Part shown: in pieces, positions 51,770 to 61,935 of the stretch
How positions within the stretch are numbered: the stretch's first letter is position 1
Layout of the letters: the number at the start of each line of letters is the position of its first letter
NCBI GenBank assembly: GCA_911728435.2
Contig: OU452205.1
Location: 14,080,260 to 14,144,259 of the forward strand
Length of the DNA: 64,000 nucleotides
Reading direction: 5' to 3'
From: Apoderus coryli
Lineage: Eukaryota; Arthropoda; Insecta; Coleoptera; Attelabidae
Program-made: the position numbers and the translations under genes
The notes under the pieces: model-generated
The model's input: the letters and a program-made list of their open reading frames with translations, nothing else
What the model was told of the DNA's origin: nothing
Database searches by the model: none

Positions 51770-52140
51770 TCACTTGTTTTTTCTCGAAAAAAAGGTTTTC
51801 GAGAAATTCGAGTTTGAAAATTTTAGGACAAAACTGGTCCTTAGTACACAGCAGTTTATTGTGATATTGAAATACAGTTTGCTAACGAAAAGTTTTCCAA
51901 AATTTTATTAATGCTGTGTACCAAGGACCAATTTTGTCCTAAAATTTTCAAACGGGAATATCTCGAAAACCTTACGAAATTTTTAGGACAAAATTGGTCC
52001 TTGGTACACAGCATTAAATAAATTTTGGAAAACTTTTCGTTAGCAAACTGTATTTCAATATCAAAATAAACTGCTGTGTACTAAGGACCAGTTTGTCCTA
52101 AAATTTTCAAACTCGAATTTCTCGAAAACCTTTAAGTTTT
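51770..52140. repeat. Large interior palindrome
   Basis: Two arms of about 165-180 bp (about 51773-51969 and 51974-52135) mirror each other around 51971. Each has GTCCT(T)AGTACACAGCAG, GCTAACGAAAAGTTTTCC and TCTCGAAAACCTT. The arms themselves contain smaller repeats of AGGACAAAA(C/T)TGGTCC. Confidence 0.8.
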
Positions 52141-52588
52141 TCGAGAAAAAACCAGTATGCCTTTTTATGTAGAAAACTTTATTTTATCAAATTTTTGACA
52201 CAAATGGAATAAAAGTCACAAAAAAACAAAGTTAGGTTATAATTAAGGCAAGGGTCCCTTCGTTTACCCGCCTATAGTCATCCTTTTTTATTCAATTTCA
52301 TGGCAGTTACGACATTTAACTAGGTGAATAAATATGCTACATTTGATTAATTCATCTTTACTCGTTTCGAAAATATTTAAAAAAAAAATCGTCTTTAGGT
52401 AGTCATCTTTAACAACCTGTATTTTTGTAAATAAGGACTTTTCGAAAAATCAAAATTTAGGTTTATTTGTATGATTCACTCACGAATTTTAGAACAACAA
52501 TTTTAGAAACACCTTGTATAATGTATTCATGCCGTTTTACTCAGTGCTTTTATGGTACATACAAATATAATGTAGAGCTTTGTGATGC

Positions 52589-52596
52589 TTACCCAG
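52589..52596. other. 8-bp target duplication, left
   Basis: TTACCCAG, exact match to 53951-53958. Confidence 0.85.
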
Positions 52597-52984
52597 CATT
52601 GAGATATAAGGAGACGCTATAAGCATTATTTTACATTATACAGAAACGGGTGCATTGGGTGGGGCGTAAGCGCATACCAATATGGCGGATTCTCCAGAGC
52701 CGCATTAACTATTTTTGTTGACGTTTTTGCTTTTAATTTGCAGCTTGGGTTTATACTTTATTTTCAAATATTATGCAGTGTACAAAATACTTAAATATAG
52801 GTAATTATTGATATTTGATACCTAAATCCAGGAATAAAAGACGTTAGTACTTTATAAATTATATATTAATACCCTTTAAACAGAACAATTTTATTTAAAT
52901 GTTGAGCTATGCTTATCCACTTTATTTTTACTTAAATAATACATCCTGGTATTAACATATTTAGTCGCAATAGATTTGATCAGT

Positions 52985-53345
52985 AAATGTATATGGTTAT
53001 CAAACACTGATTTGATCAAAACCGTGCACAACTAAATTAGGAAAAATATTACTATTTACAAATTCCTTTAAAACAAGGTTTATTATGAATCCTGCGGACA
53101 ACTTTTCATTAGTAGCTACTAGAAGATTTTTTATGATCTTTTCGGATTGGAAGCAAACGTCTAAAACATCTTTTGAAGGAATTTGTAAATCCTTTTTTTG
53201 CCTTCATTTTAATAAAAGAATAACACTTTTTAATGCATCTCGACATTCTCTGCAAATAATTTGCTTCTTTAAACTAAAAACAACAAATCCAGCAATATAA
53301 ACAATAATGAATTTCGAAAATTCAGAAAATGGTCCAGGAAGATAA
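52985..53345 (-). pseudogene. P-like/THAP9-like transposase C-terminal relic
   Basis: Minus-strand frame DHDYLPGPFSEFSK, IAGFVVFSLKKQIICRECRD, one in-frame stop, then LQIPSKDVLDVCFQSEKI and SAGFIINLVLKEFVNS. The YIAGFV...CxxCxxAL...PSxDV order matches the C-terminal region of P-element and THAP9 transposases. The stop at about 53206 kills it. Confidence 0.7.
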
Positions 53346-53354
53346 TCATGATCT

Positions 53355-53487
53355 GGATAAATTATATTTGTGTACATTTCTCGTTAGTATCCAATTAATT
53401 CGAGACACATATTCTGTCCAGATATGGCTACGAGCAGGATCTTTAGGAAATCTAAAAACCAGAATGTTTTTAACACACATTTAGGGG
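53355..53487 (-). pseudogene. THAP zinc-finger relic of the P-like element
   Basis: Reads VFRFPKDPARSHIWTEYV then SRINWILTRNVHKY, the middle of a THAP domain (FPKDP...W...W). The first CxxC part is unclear, and the final CxxH is absent. Ends in a stop. Confidence 0.6.
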
Positions 53488-53950
53488 TCTTTTTTGCTAG
53501 AAAGTGATGAAAAAGTAGAGAGTTTGAGAGTAGAAATCAAGTAAAGGAATTTGTAAAAAAAAAACTACAATGCACGTATCAATTGTTCAGTGCAGAAAGA
53601 GAATGCTACCAGACTCCTATAATAAGGTGTTTTAATAAGTTGGCCTAAAAAACCCTAAATACGTCCATGTACAATGTTTACAATATTTGGTACATACCTA
53701 TGAAACGTTATTTCTGATATTTTCTGGTCGATTTCACTTCTACTACTGCAACTACGCACAGCACAGGACCCATTATAGTATATTGTCAAATAACCGTCCA
53801 AAAAAACACGAAAAACTTAAGTAAACTTGTAAAATACTCGTAAATAACACTATAAACTTGAAAGCACGACAAATGATAGATATCTTATACCAAAATGGCG
53901 TACCTGCACCCGCTTTTGACCACGTTAGAGCGTCTCCCCCCACCTCAATG

Positions 53951-53958
53951 TTACCCAG
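53951..53958. other. 8-bp target duplication, right
   Basis: TTACCCAG, exact match to 52589-52596. Confidence 0.85.
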
Positions 53959-55969
53959 ACGCATTTAAAGTGATCGTAAAAGTCGGATCTAATCGCACGT
54001 TAGGTTTTAAATTTGGCGTTTTCCTCAATTAGAATCGGCGTATCCATTTATTTGTTAATTACAACACTTTATAAACTGGAAGGAACTAATTTAGTAAATG
54101 TTATCTTGAAAATTTCTATAATTAGCTATATTATCTCAAGGTAAGCAATACTTTTATGAATTACACGCCGCTGCTTATTACCCATTTCGAAATACTCAAG
54201 AATCATAAAAATTTAAACAAAAATTAGTTTAAGATAAAATAGAAGAATATTTTATTGCATATAAACTATTAATATATGTCCAGGTACTTATTATATTGTA
54301 TTCTTCGTTGAGAAATAAGTAAATGTCCTGTCTGAATAGGTACATCACAATATTATACTTCCTCATTATGTTAACTGTCTGCATAAGTAATCACTTCTAT
54401 TGTAATAGAAGTCGTTTTTTTTTTATGGTAAAACGGATTTTAACAACCGCGACTTGACCCAAATGATAAATATATCTATTTACGTTTTTTTTTTTCGTTT
54501 AGGTATTGTTATGATTTATCAAGTAAATAGATATGAAAATATACGCCAGAAATGATATTTTTAAGTTAGGTAAGAGTTCTTAATTTATTTATATACTTTT
54601 TGTGAAATTAGTCAAATCAAGTACTATGAAACAATGCCTAATATTGCAATTATTCTTATTTATAAAAAATATTAGCGTGAGAACGACTACAATTATTTTT
54701 TTAAATATTTTGATTTACGTCCGCATAAATAACATAAATGAACTGTTTCATAGATATTGAATATAGGTAATATTATATTCGTCAAATTTCGTTTGAGGTA
54801 AATGTCTAAATGAGATTTATCGCCTGTTGTATACAACAACTAGTAAATGAACGAACAATAGAAAATAAATTGTTGGAAAATGACTAAGTCAATAAAAAAA
54901 GATACAAAAAAACTAAATAAAATGGGAAATATTAATGGATACATTTTCAAAATATTATCTAATATTGCAAAAGGTAGAAACTGGAACTAAAAAGTATACA
55001 GAAATACAATAAAAAAACCAGCCACGCACTAAAAATAAAATATCAAAAAAACCAGTTTATGAATGAACTGGGTTCAATTGATTTCTCGTTTTACATATTT
55101 TGTTTAATACCAGTACAACTCAATTAACCTTATAAGTCGGGAATATCAAAAACATTTATCAGTTATTTCCTGTATAGTTTAATATTATTTAGATTATAAA
55201 TATAGATTATTATTTTCAGAAATACTAATTTCTTTGTTCAGCTCAAATCCAGATTATTAGGTACAGTGCGGACAATTCGATAAAATTTTAAGGAACATGA
55301 CACTTTTAGTTTTAAGTTGCCCGTTTTTAGCGTAACATCAAGCATACAGGGTCGATCGTGTAGTAGATAACCGTAATTGCGTATGTTTTCCTTTTTTAAC
55401 CTAACAATGCATTGGACTTTAAGAAAATAATCCATACAAATCAAGTATGGCCATGCCTATTAATGCAGTTGCCAAGTTTCAACTGTTTTGTACGCCAAAA
55501 ATTTAGTAAAAACAATTAACCAAACTCATTTATTGTAACAATTACATTATTAAGGATTTTTTGACAACAAATGATACATAAGTATATTAATGTGTCAACA
55601 ATGTGTAATTTACATAAACTAGAAATAACTATAAACACTCAAAACAATACACAAAAGAGAAAGAAATAATCAAAACGTCTAATTTGGTTCACCCTGTACA
55701 TTGATATAATTTGAAATATGATGTCACCTGGTAACCGAAACATTTTCATCAAATATTTAAAATCTAAATAATAATAAAAATAATAGTAATAGCTTTCTAA
55801 ACTAACGCAACTAAACTATCCGAACTGCCACGTAACTACTTTGGTCAAAAATTAGAAATAAAAACAATTGCAAAAATTCCACACCCAAAGCCACGTCGAT
55901 TACCACTGAGCTACGGCAGACGTTAAAAGAAATCAAACCAAATTGCATTAAATTCAGCGACATCTACTG
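53959..55969. other. AT-rich DNA, no gene seen
   Basis: No coding region supported. Near 55885-55925 (minus strand) GTAGCTCAGTGGTAATCGACG resembles a tRNA A-box region, without a B box, so at most a tRNA-derived scrap. Confidence 0.4.
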
Positions 55970-56230
55970 CTATTTAAGAATTTGAGGGTTTTCACAGGGC
56001 TAAAGCGATTTCAACCAAAAACTAATGGGTTCATCCTAGGACCCCCCAACCTCATATACCAAAATTTAGCTCAATTGGTTGAAGCGTTTAGGCGCTATCG
56101 TGGAAAAATACATACAGACACACAGACTTCCATCTGAAAATTGTCTTAATCGTCTCAGGGGAGGTCAAAATGGTTATATCCGTCTTTATCTAATTTTTTT
56201 TAACATGTTCACAATACTTTCCCTATGGAA
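55970..56230 (-). repeat. Dispersed repeat, copy A
   Basis: Inverted relative to the copy at 60.1 kb. Shared blocks include AAGACGGATATAAC, CAGATGGAAGTCTGTGTGT, TCCTAGGATGAA and GAAATCGCTT(A/T)AGCCCTGTGA. No coding; family unknown. Confidence 0.75.
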
Positions 56231-58514
56231 TATTGTTGTTTTAGTAGATTTAAAAAAAATCATCATCAAACTATTCAGGAGATCGACACAACCGAAATTT
56301 TGAACAATTTTTATGCACTTCATTTCATGACCCCTGGATCCTAAAAATGACCTCAGTTCAAAAGTTTATATATCTATATATATATATATTCGTTCTAGGC
56401 CGCATTTTTTGACCAATCGAAACAAAATTTGGTTAAAAAATCGGCTAGGTCATGGAATCGCGTGAGTTCGTTGGCGATTGAAATCGGAGAGCTAATTTCA
56501 AAATGGCGGCCTGTCAAAGTTTTAAAAAAATCATATTTTTTTCATTGTTAATAGAAAATACCGATGTTACATATCAAATGATAGAGCACTTAAATCTCTA
56601 CAATGTTTATTTGGACACTTTTTTCATCGCTGGCATATTTAAGTAAATATAAGTCAATATAAAGTAACAAAAAATGAAAAAAATATCATCACCCGCTACA
56701 CCTGTAATTATTTTTGACAAATAAACACCTGTGAAATAACAATAAGACCGTGTATGTATTTATAGTATAATGGGTATCTCAGTTAAAATAACTGTCAATA
56801 TGACACTTTGGTTATATTTGGCGACTGTCAGAATCTATTATTTGTTTATTAATAGTGGATGTCAGTGGTAGACTAAAAGTATAATTAAAAACTATAAAAA
56901 TCGAAAATGTACTTCTCCGACTGGCTGCCATCGGGATTTTTTTAAACTTGTGGTTATAATTTACATAATACCTATTAACAGAAATGAGTAGTGAGTAGGT
57001 AGATATATTATTATCACATGATTTTTCATTAAACACACAAATACAACACTTGCACAATTTCATATTTGTAGAGTAAATAAACAATAATTATACTCATTAA
57101 AAAAATCCTACACGGTAAAAATCTCGATATGGATGTGTAAGTATTAGAATGATAGAGAAGAGGAAAGTCAAAGTTACAACCTTGTTTTGTGACCATATAT
57201 ACACATCCAGTTTTTATTTAAAAAAATAATGCACGTATAAATAATTTGTTAAATAGTACGTGGATTGTTCAATAGAAACACATTCGATCTCGGTATCATC
57301 TGCATGGCAAGAATATTTTCTTGATAAGTACTAGTATTTTCAAAAGTATTTTAATTTCTTCTTTTCTAAGTATTATCACAACAAGTACAACGTAATATCA
57401 CAGCATTAATAAGTACAGCATTCCGTCTCCACGTTCGCACTTTGAAAAAAAGTGTGACGTAAGATGCCGCCATTTTGGGTTACAAAACAGGTCCTGACTA
57501 AGAATAATTATAGTTTTTGGTTTCTAACCACAGTACTGTATTTTTATTTTTGTAAAAATATTTAAGTACATAATAATATCGCTGTCAATTTCAGAAATAT
57601 TTGTGGTGTGTCATAGTGATTGAAAACAACCTTGAGTGGTGTTATCAGTTAAATGTTGACATGATTGGGTGATTTTTAATAATAATAATAATAAACACAA
57701 CAATAATAAAGATTTTATTAGTGAAAAAAAGACATTTTTACAAAAGTTGAAGCAGTGCTTCCTAAGTTAACCTAAATTTAACTTTTATTTTGTTTGTTGA
57801 ATTGATATATCTAATTTTTTTTCTGTAATGGTCGATAATTCGAAAAGCTGAAGTCTCCATGGGTTATTGTTTTTTTTAATATAACAATTTTTTTTTATTT
57901 TGTTAAGTTATAGTAAACGCGTTATTTAATATTTTTTAAGTCAATTAGAGTGGCTATTTTTAACTAATATAAAACGTGATAGCCCTTATTCACTGTAATC
58001 TTCAACGAAAATGAGTAAAAGTTCGTACGTATTCCCTCCGATGATAAACAATTGTAAAATATGTGTTTTAACATACAGTTAAATATTGAGAATAGGCGGT
58101 AGGCTACTTTTGGTGAGGCTGCTTTGAAGGGAAACATTTTTAAAATAGTTCCCAAATCGTCACATTTTTCATTAAAGTAAAGTCAGTAGAAAAGAAAATA
58201 GATTTGTTTTACTCTTATGGAATCTACTCGCTTAAATATCGTTGTAGTGAGTTAAACGAGTAGTTTAATTCACAAATTACAACAACAGCAACTTTAAAGG
58301 CAAATTTTGGCAAAGACTTCTTGGAACTTTATAATGATATTGTCAATAAAATAACAACTAGCCACGCGACAACTTGTGTTTATGTTTCACTTGTATTTAG
58401 TTTAAAAACATATTAGATACTGTCATTTCGTAATATAAATTTTACGGTTATACAAATAGTTGTTATAAACGTAAAATTATCTAGTATTTATCTTAATTTT
58501 TACTTATTACTCAC
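56231..58514. other. AT-rich DNA, no gene seen
   Basis: Nothing supported apart from a short (TA)n run near 56370. A GATGCCGCCATTTTG motif near 57462 resembles insect promoter/first-exon sequence on the minus strand (CAAAATGGCGGC), without further support. Confidence 0.35.
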
Positions 58515-58615
58515 CTAACGGGATCTTTGGGGAAGCGAAAAAAATGTTTAGAGCAAGTGTACCGCTTATTGGGACAACATTTTGCAACACACACATGTCC
58601 TCCGTGATTATTCAT
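58515..58615 (-). CDS. First exon of a THAP-domain protein
   Basis: From the ATG at 58615 to a consensus donor AG|GTGAGT at 58514. Encodes MNNHGGHVCVAKCCPNKRYT and CSKHFFRFPKDPVR: the N-terminal Cys pair and the FRFPKDP motif of a THAP zinc finger, which binds DNA. The remaining exons (second half of THAP and effector) were not found with confidence; intron length is therefore unknown. It could be a host THAP gene or the start of another P-like transposase, since P transposases share this domain and the relic at 53.4 kb is similar. Orientation is minus, as KATNB1. Confidence 0.6.
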
Positions 58616-59689
58616 TGTATGAATCCCAAGACACGTTAATAAAAATAAAATCCTTTTAATTCTCACGAACACTATACCAAAAACACAAAACACAGATTTA
58701 GATTTAAACACAATATTTATTTATCTCGTACACGCCGACAATGAACTATATATTGAACACAGTAGTGAACTGTATCTATCTACGTCAATGCGATTATTTT
58801 GACGTTGTAACCCATAATGGCGGCATGCGCGACGATATGCGCAGGACGGCTTGCAAACGTGAAATGGTGAAAGACAGAATACTGTATTATTTATTATACT
58901 GTGGTAATATCACAACAATTATGATACTTTAATAACATCCCAGAGGGTTCGATTGCTGATTCTTTCCGGTCAGTTCCAATTTTATATTATAAGATATAAG
59001 AAAGTGGTTGTCCATTACTTGCGGATTAATAAAATAATATAGATTTCTATAATAGTGATAACAAATTTCCTAATAAGGATCTCATGCTCTTGGAATTTGA
59101 TCCTAACTTAGCGTGAAGCAAAATACATGCAGCTTAGATCGCTTAAGTGTCAGCATTAACAACACATTTACGCTACCATTATTGATTATCTCAAAACAGT
59201 GTGCCTATCAACTCATTTCAGGTTTTAATGATGAAGAACCACCCCGGGAAACAGGGTGGTTCCGAAACAAATTGAATATTACCTGTAATCTTTATCGTAA
59301 TCCAAAAAAAGTTACAGCTTTGACGCTATTTCACTTAGACATGCTGTAATATGTAAGAAGTTATAAAGTAAAAACATCGAGACATCATAATGCATTTGTC
59401 CTCATCTTCTGGCGACAATAAATATGCGAGTCCTACAATATCATTCTCGCAATAATTACTTATTCGAGGTTCCATTTCAGGAAGGGCGCCTGCCGATGGA
59501 CCAATTTTTATGACATACATAGAGAATTGAATTTTTTTGACGAAGATATTGATAATTTTAAGAACGAGAGTTACATGGATAGAGTTGTTTATCATTGATA
59601 GCCTTTGCTTTGCTTTTCTGTTAAAAGCTTGTTTTATGTATTTAACCTAAATTGTTATATTGGGGGTACATGTGGGTTGCTTTTCAATC
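58616..59689. other. Upstream of the THAP exon, unassigned
   Basis: Start and promoter of the THAP gene should lie within the first 150 bases. A minus-strand frame at about 59530-59380 (GPSAGALPEMEPRISNYC and ENDIVGLAYLLSPEDEDK) looks coding-like, perhaps an exon, but I do not recognise it and see no clear splice pair. Confidence 0.3.
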
Positions 59690-59853
59690 ATTGAATTTTG
59701 TTTATATACACCATGTGTATAAAGTATTTTGGTTTTGTTATACTATTAGATATTACTAAGTATATATTATTTATATTTAAGTTGTAAGATATTGTCTTGT
59801 TATTGGGCGACAGCCTGTTGGGCAATAAAGAATATATTTTTATTATTATAATG
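59690..59853 (+). mobile_element. LINE 3' end fragment
   Basis: Ends GTTATTGGGCGACAGCCTG and GGGCAATAAAG followed by a T/A-rich ATT tail, as at 27.1-27.3 kb. Confidence 0.55.
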
Positions 59854-59857
59854 AGTT

Positions 59858-59962
59858 TTTTACTTTCCCGACACAAATGTAGTGAAGGCGCTAAAAAAAT
59901 TGAGTAAAGATAGATATAACCATTTTGAAGTCCCCTGAAACGACTAAGATCATTTCCAGATG
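59858..59962 (+). repeat. Dispersed repeat, partial copy C
   Basis: TTTACTTTCCCGACAC, AGATAGATATAACCATTTTG, AAGTCCCCTGAAACGAC: same unit as 60.1 kb, truncated after CATTTCCAGATG. Confidence 0.65.
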
Positions 59963-60089
59963 CTGTTTAGTTACCCAGGTCATATATTTTAGATTATATT
60001 AAGTATAGTTAATAAATCCGAATGTATACTATTTGTATTAATATGTAATAGCCGAATTTTCACTTTATTGAAGAACAACCATAAAAGCT

Positions 60090-60125
60090 TTTACTTTCCC
60101 GCACAGGAAAAGTATTGTGAACCCG

Positions 60126-60172
<47 letters not shown>

Positions 60173-60350
60173 AGATAAAGACGGATATAACTATTTTGAA
60201 GTTCCCTGAGACGATTAAGACCATTTCCAGATGGAAGTCTGTGTGTATGTGTGTCTGTATGTATTCTTCTAAATTTTGGTATGAGTTTGGGGCAGTCCTA
60301 GGATGAAGCCATTAGATTTTGATTGAAATCGCTTAAGCCCTGTGATAGGG
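60090..60350 (+). repeat. Dispersed repeat, copy B, with 43-base poly(A) inside
   Basis: Same unit as 55970-56230 inverted. A run of 43 A at 60128-60170 replaces the short A run of the other copies, so the homopolymer expanded inside the repeat. Confidence 0.75.
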
Positions 60351-60477
60351 GTGGACACAACCACTAAATTTTCCTATATCAGTAGGGGCCGAGTGATCCA
60401 TCATTTTAAAGCATTTTTTATCTGCTTTACAGCAATTTTTGATATTTGCCCCATAATTCTCCAGAAAATAGCGTTTA

Positions 60478-61848
60478 TACCGCCAAATTTAAAGGAACGA
60501 AGATAAATTGTATGAAACCAATGTGTAAACATTTGCATTAAATTTGAAACGCGTATTTTCTCTACATCACAATTTGTTATTTTTTCATAAGTAATTGTTT
60601 ACATTTGGTTTGTTTATGTTTACTATCGTCATCTTGATTGTGAAACAGTCCATAATGGGAGATTTGGCAACGACTGATGTCGCTAGAGCTGTAACATAGA
60701 TCGAAAATGGTCGATCTTACCGTCATGTTGCTGAAATGTTTGGTAAAACAAAATCAACGATCCATCGTAATGTTACACGTTGGAGCCAAACTGGAGAGTA
60801 TGTGAGAAGACGAGGTCAAGGCAGAAAACGTTCAACCACGGCTGTAGATGATCGATTTATAACTTTGAACATACTACGAAATAGGCGTCTGACAGCAGGT
60901 CAAACAAGAAATCAACTGGAAGAATTGCGTGGCACCAGAATAAATGAGCGTACAATTAGAAGAAGACTCAAAGAAGTTGGTAGACCAAAAAAAGCCCCAA
61001 AACTTCAGAGACGTCATCGCCTTTGCTCGAGAACACCAACATTTGGAATAATGACCAATGGGGTCAAGTTTTATTCACGGATGAGAGCCGTTTCTGCATA
61101 CATTCGATTGATGGTAGGGAAAGATTGTATCGACGTCCAGGAGAACAAAATGAACAATTTAATTTTCCTAATGTCTCTTTCGGTGGAGGCTCAATTATGG
61201 TGTGGGGTGGCATATGTTTAGGGGCACGCACAGAGTTAGTGGTTATTGATGGCGGTGCTTTAACTGCAGATAGGTACATAAGGGATGTTCTGCAAAACCA
61301 TGTGGTAACTTTCGCCCCACACATCGGAGCCAATTTCCTCTTAATGCAGGACAATAGTCGCCCGCACGTGGCTCTTTGGGTAACTGACTTTTTAATCAAG
61401 TGGCGATACCGACAATGAATTGGCCAGCATGTTCCCCGGACTTGAATCCGATTGAACAAGATGGGACATGCTAGGCAGACGACTGAGGTCAAAAATTCCT
61501 GGTGTCCAAAACATAGAAGAAGCGACAGCTGCTCTAATTGAAATATGGGAGAATTTGCCTCAGGAAATGATCCACATCGTCATTAAAAGTATGGGACGCC
61601 GGATGACTTCAGTCATAAGGGCTCGTGGGAGAAACACACGTTATTAAAAATAATAATCCCTGTAATTTTACTTCATAATTAAATGTTTAAAACAAATTAA
61701 AACGTACAATTAAATAAACTGCCATTAGCTAGCTAGTCCTTTTAATACATTCAGTCCAAATTCGTAAGAAGAAGAAAAGGTTATGTACAAAAAAATTGAA
61801 AAAACAACCCAATTTATGTACGTTCCTTTAAAGTTGCCGGTGTGTGTA
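60478..61848 (+). mobile_element. Tc1-like element, decayed
   Basis: Inverted ends with TTTAAAGGAACG (60488) and CGTTCCTTTAAA (61820), extending to TATACCG and CCGGTGTGTGTATA, so TA target sites are likely. The interior is a DD34E-type transposase pseudogene. Confidence 0.75.
60655..61647 (+). pseudogene. Tc1-like transposase, stop and two frameshifts
   Basis: Begins at ATG 60655 with MGDLATTDVARAVT, then a stop, then ENGRSYRHVAEMFGKTKSTI (HTH). A shift near 61020 leads to the catalytic frame: LFTDESRFCIHS (first Asp), FGGGSIMVWGG, and MQDNSRPH (second Asp). A shift near 61400 leads to CSPDLNPIEQ (Glu) and, after another one, RSKIPGVQNIEEAT. All three acidic residues are visible but in different frames. 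Dead. Confidence 0.85.
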
Positions 61849-61879
61849 TAACAAATAAAATACAATATTTTTTACCAGG

Positions 61880-61935
61880 TTTCTGTTGGGTTATTGGTAG
61901 GGCGTTCGCTTCGCATGCGAAATACGGTGCCTCAT
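61880..61935 (+). repeat. tRNA-Ala-like scrap
   Basis: GGTAGGGCG followed by stem TTCGC, loop TTCGCAT, stem GCGAA (61905-61921) is the D-arm end and anticodon arm of a tRNA-Ala (CGC). No T arm or acceptor follows; LINE coding begins. Probably a tRNA-derived remnant. Confidence 0.35.

Larger units (their letters stand above)
48052..52516. mobile_element. Long-TIR DNA transposon split by LINE insertions
   Basis: The left end CAAGGTGTTTCTAAAAT at 48052 pairs with ATTTTAGAAACACCTTG ending 52516; TA flanks both (48050-48051 and 52517-52518). The left arm is interrupted after about 50 bp by LINE material (to 50512). It continues at about 50520-50813 (TTTTTCGAAAAGTCCTC, ACAGGGTGTTAAAGATGAC), matching 52160-52480 inverted. 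No transposase is left. The interior holds a large palindrome. Confidence 0.75.
52597..53950 (-). mobile_element. P-element-like transposon, internally deleted
   Basis: Ends CATTGAG...GGAGACGCT (left) and AGCGTCTCC...CTCAATG (right), starting with CA as P-superfamily TIRs do, and flanked by an exact 8-bp TTACCCAG duplication, the P hallmark. Coding relics on the minus strand are a THAP piece followed closely by the transposase C terminus; the catalytic middle is gone. 1354 bp against about 2.9 kb for the Drosophila P element. Confidence 0.82.

Noticed and set aside
47493..58514. Search for KATNB1 WD40 exons
   Set aside because: No GH-WD repeat signature was seen on the minus strand by eye; short exons could have been missed.
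53355..58615. Joining the 58.5-kb THAP exon to the 53.4-kb THAP piece as one gene
   Set aside because: Both encode FRFPKDP, so they overlap in protein position rather than follow on; the 53.4-kb piece lies inside its own element with target duplication.
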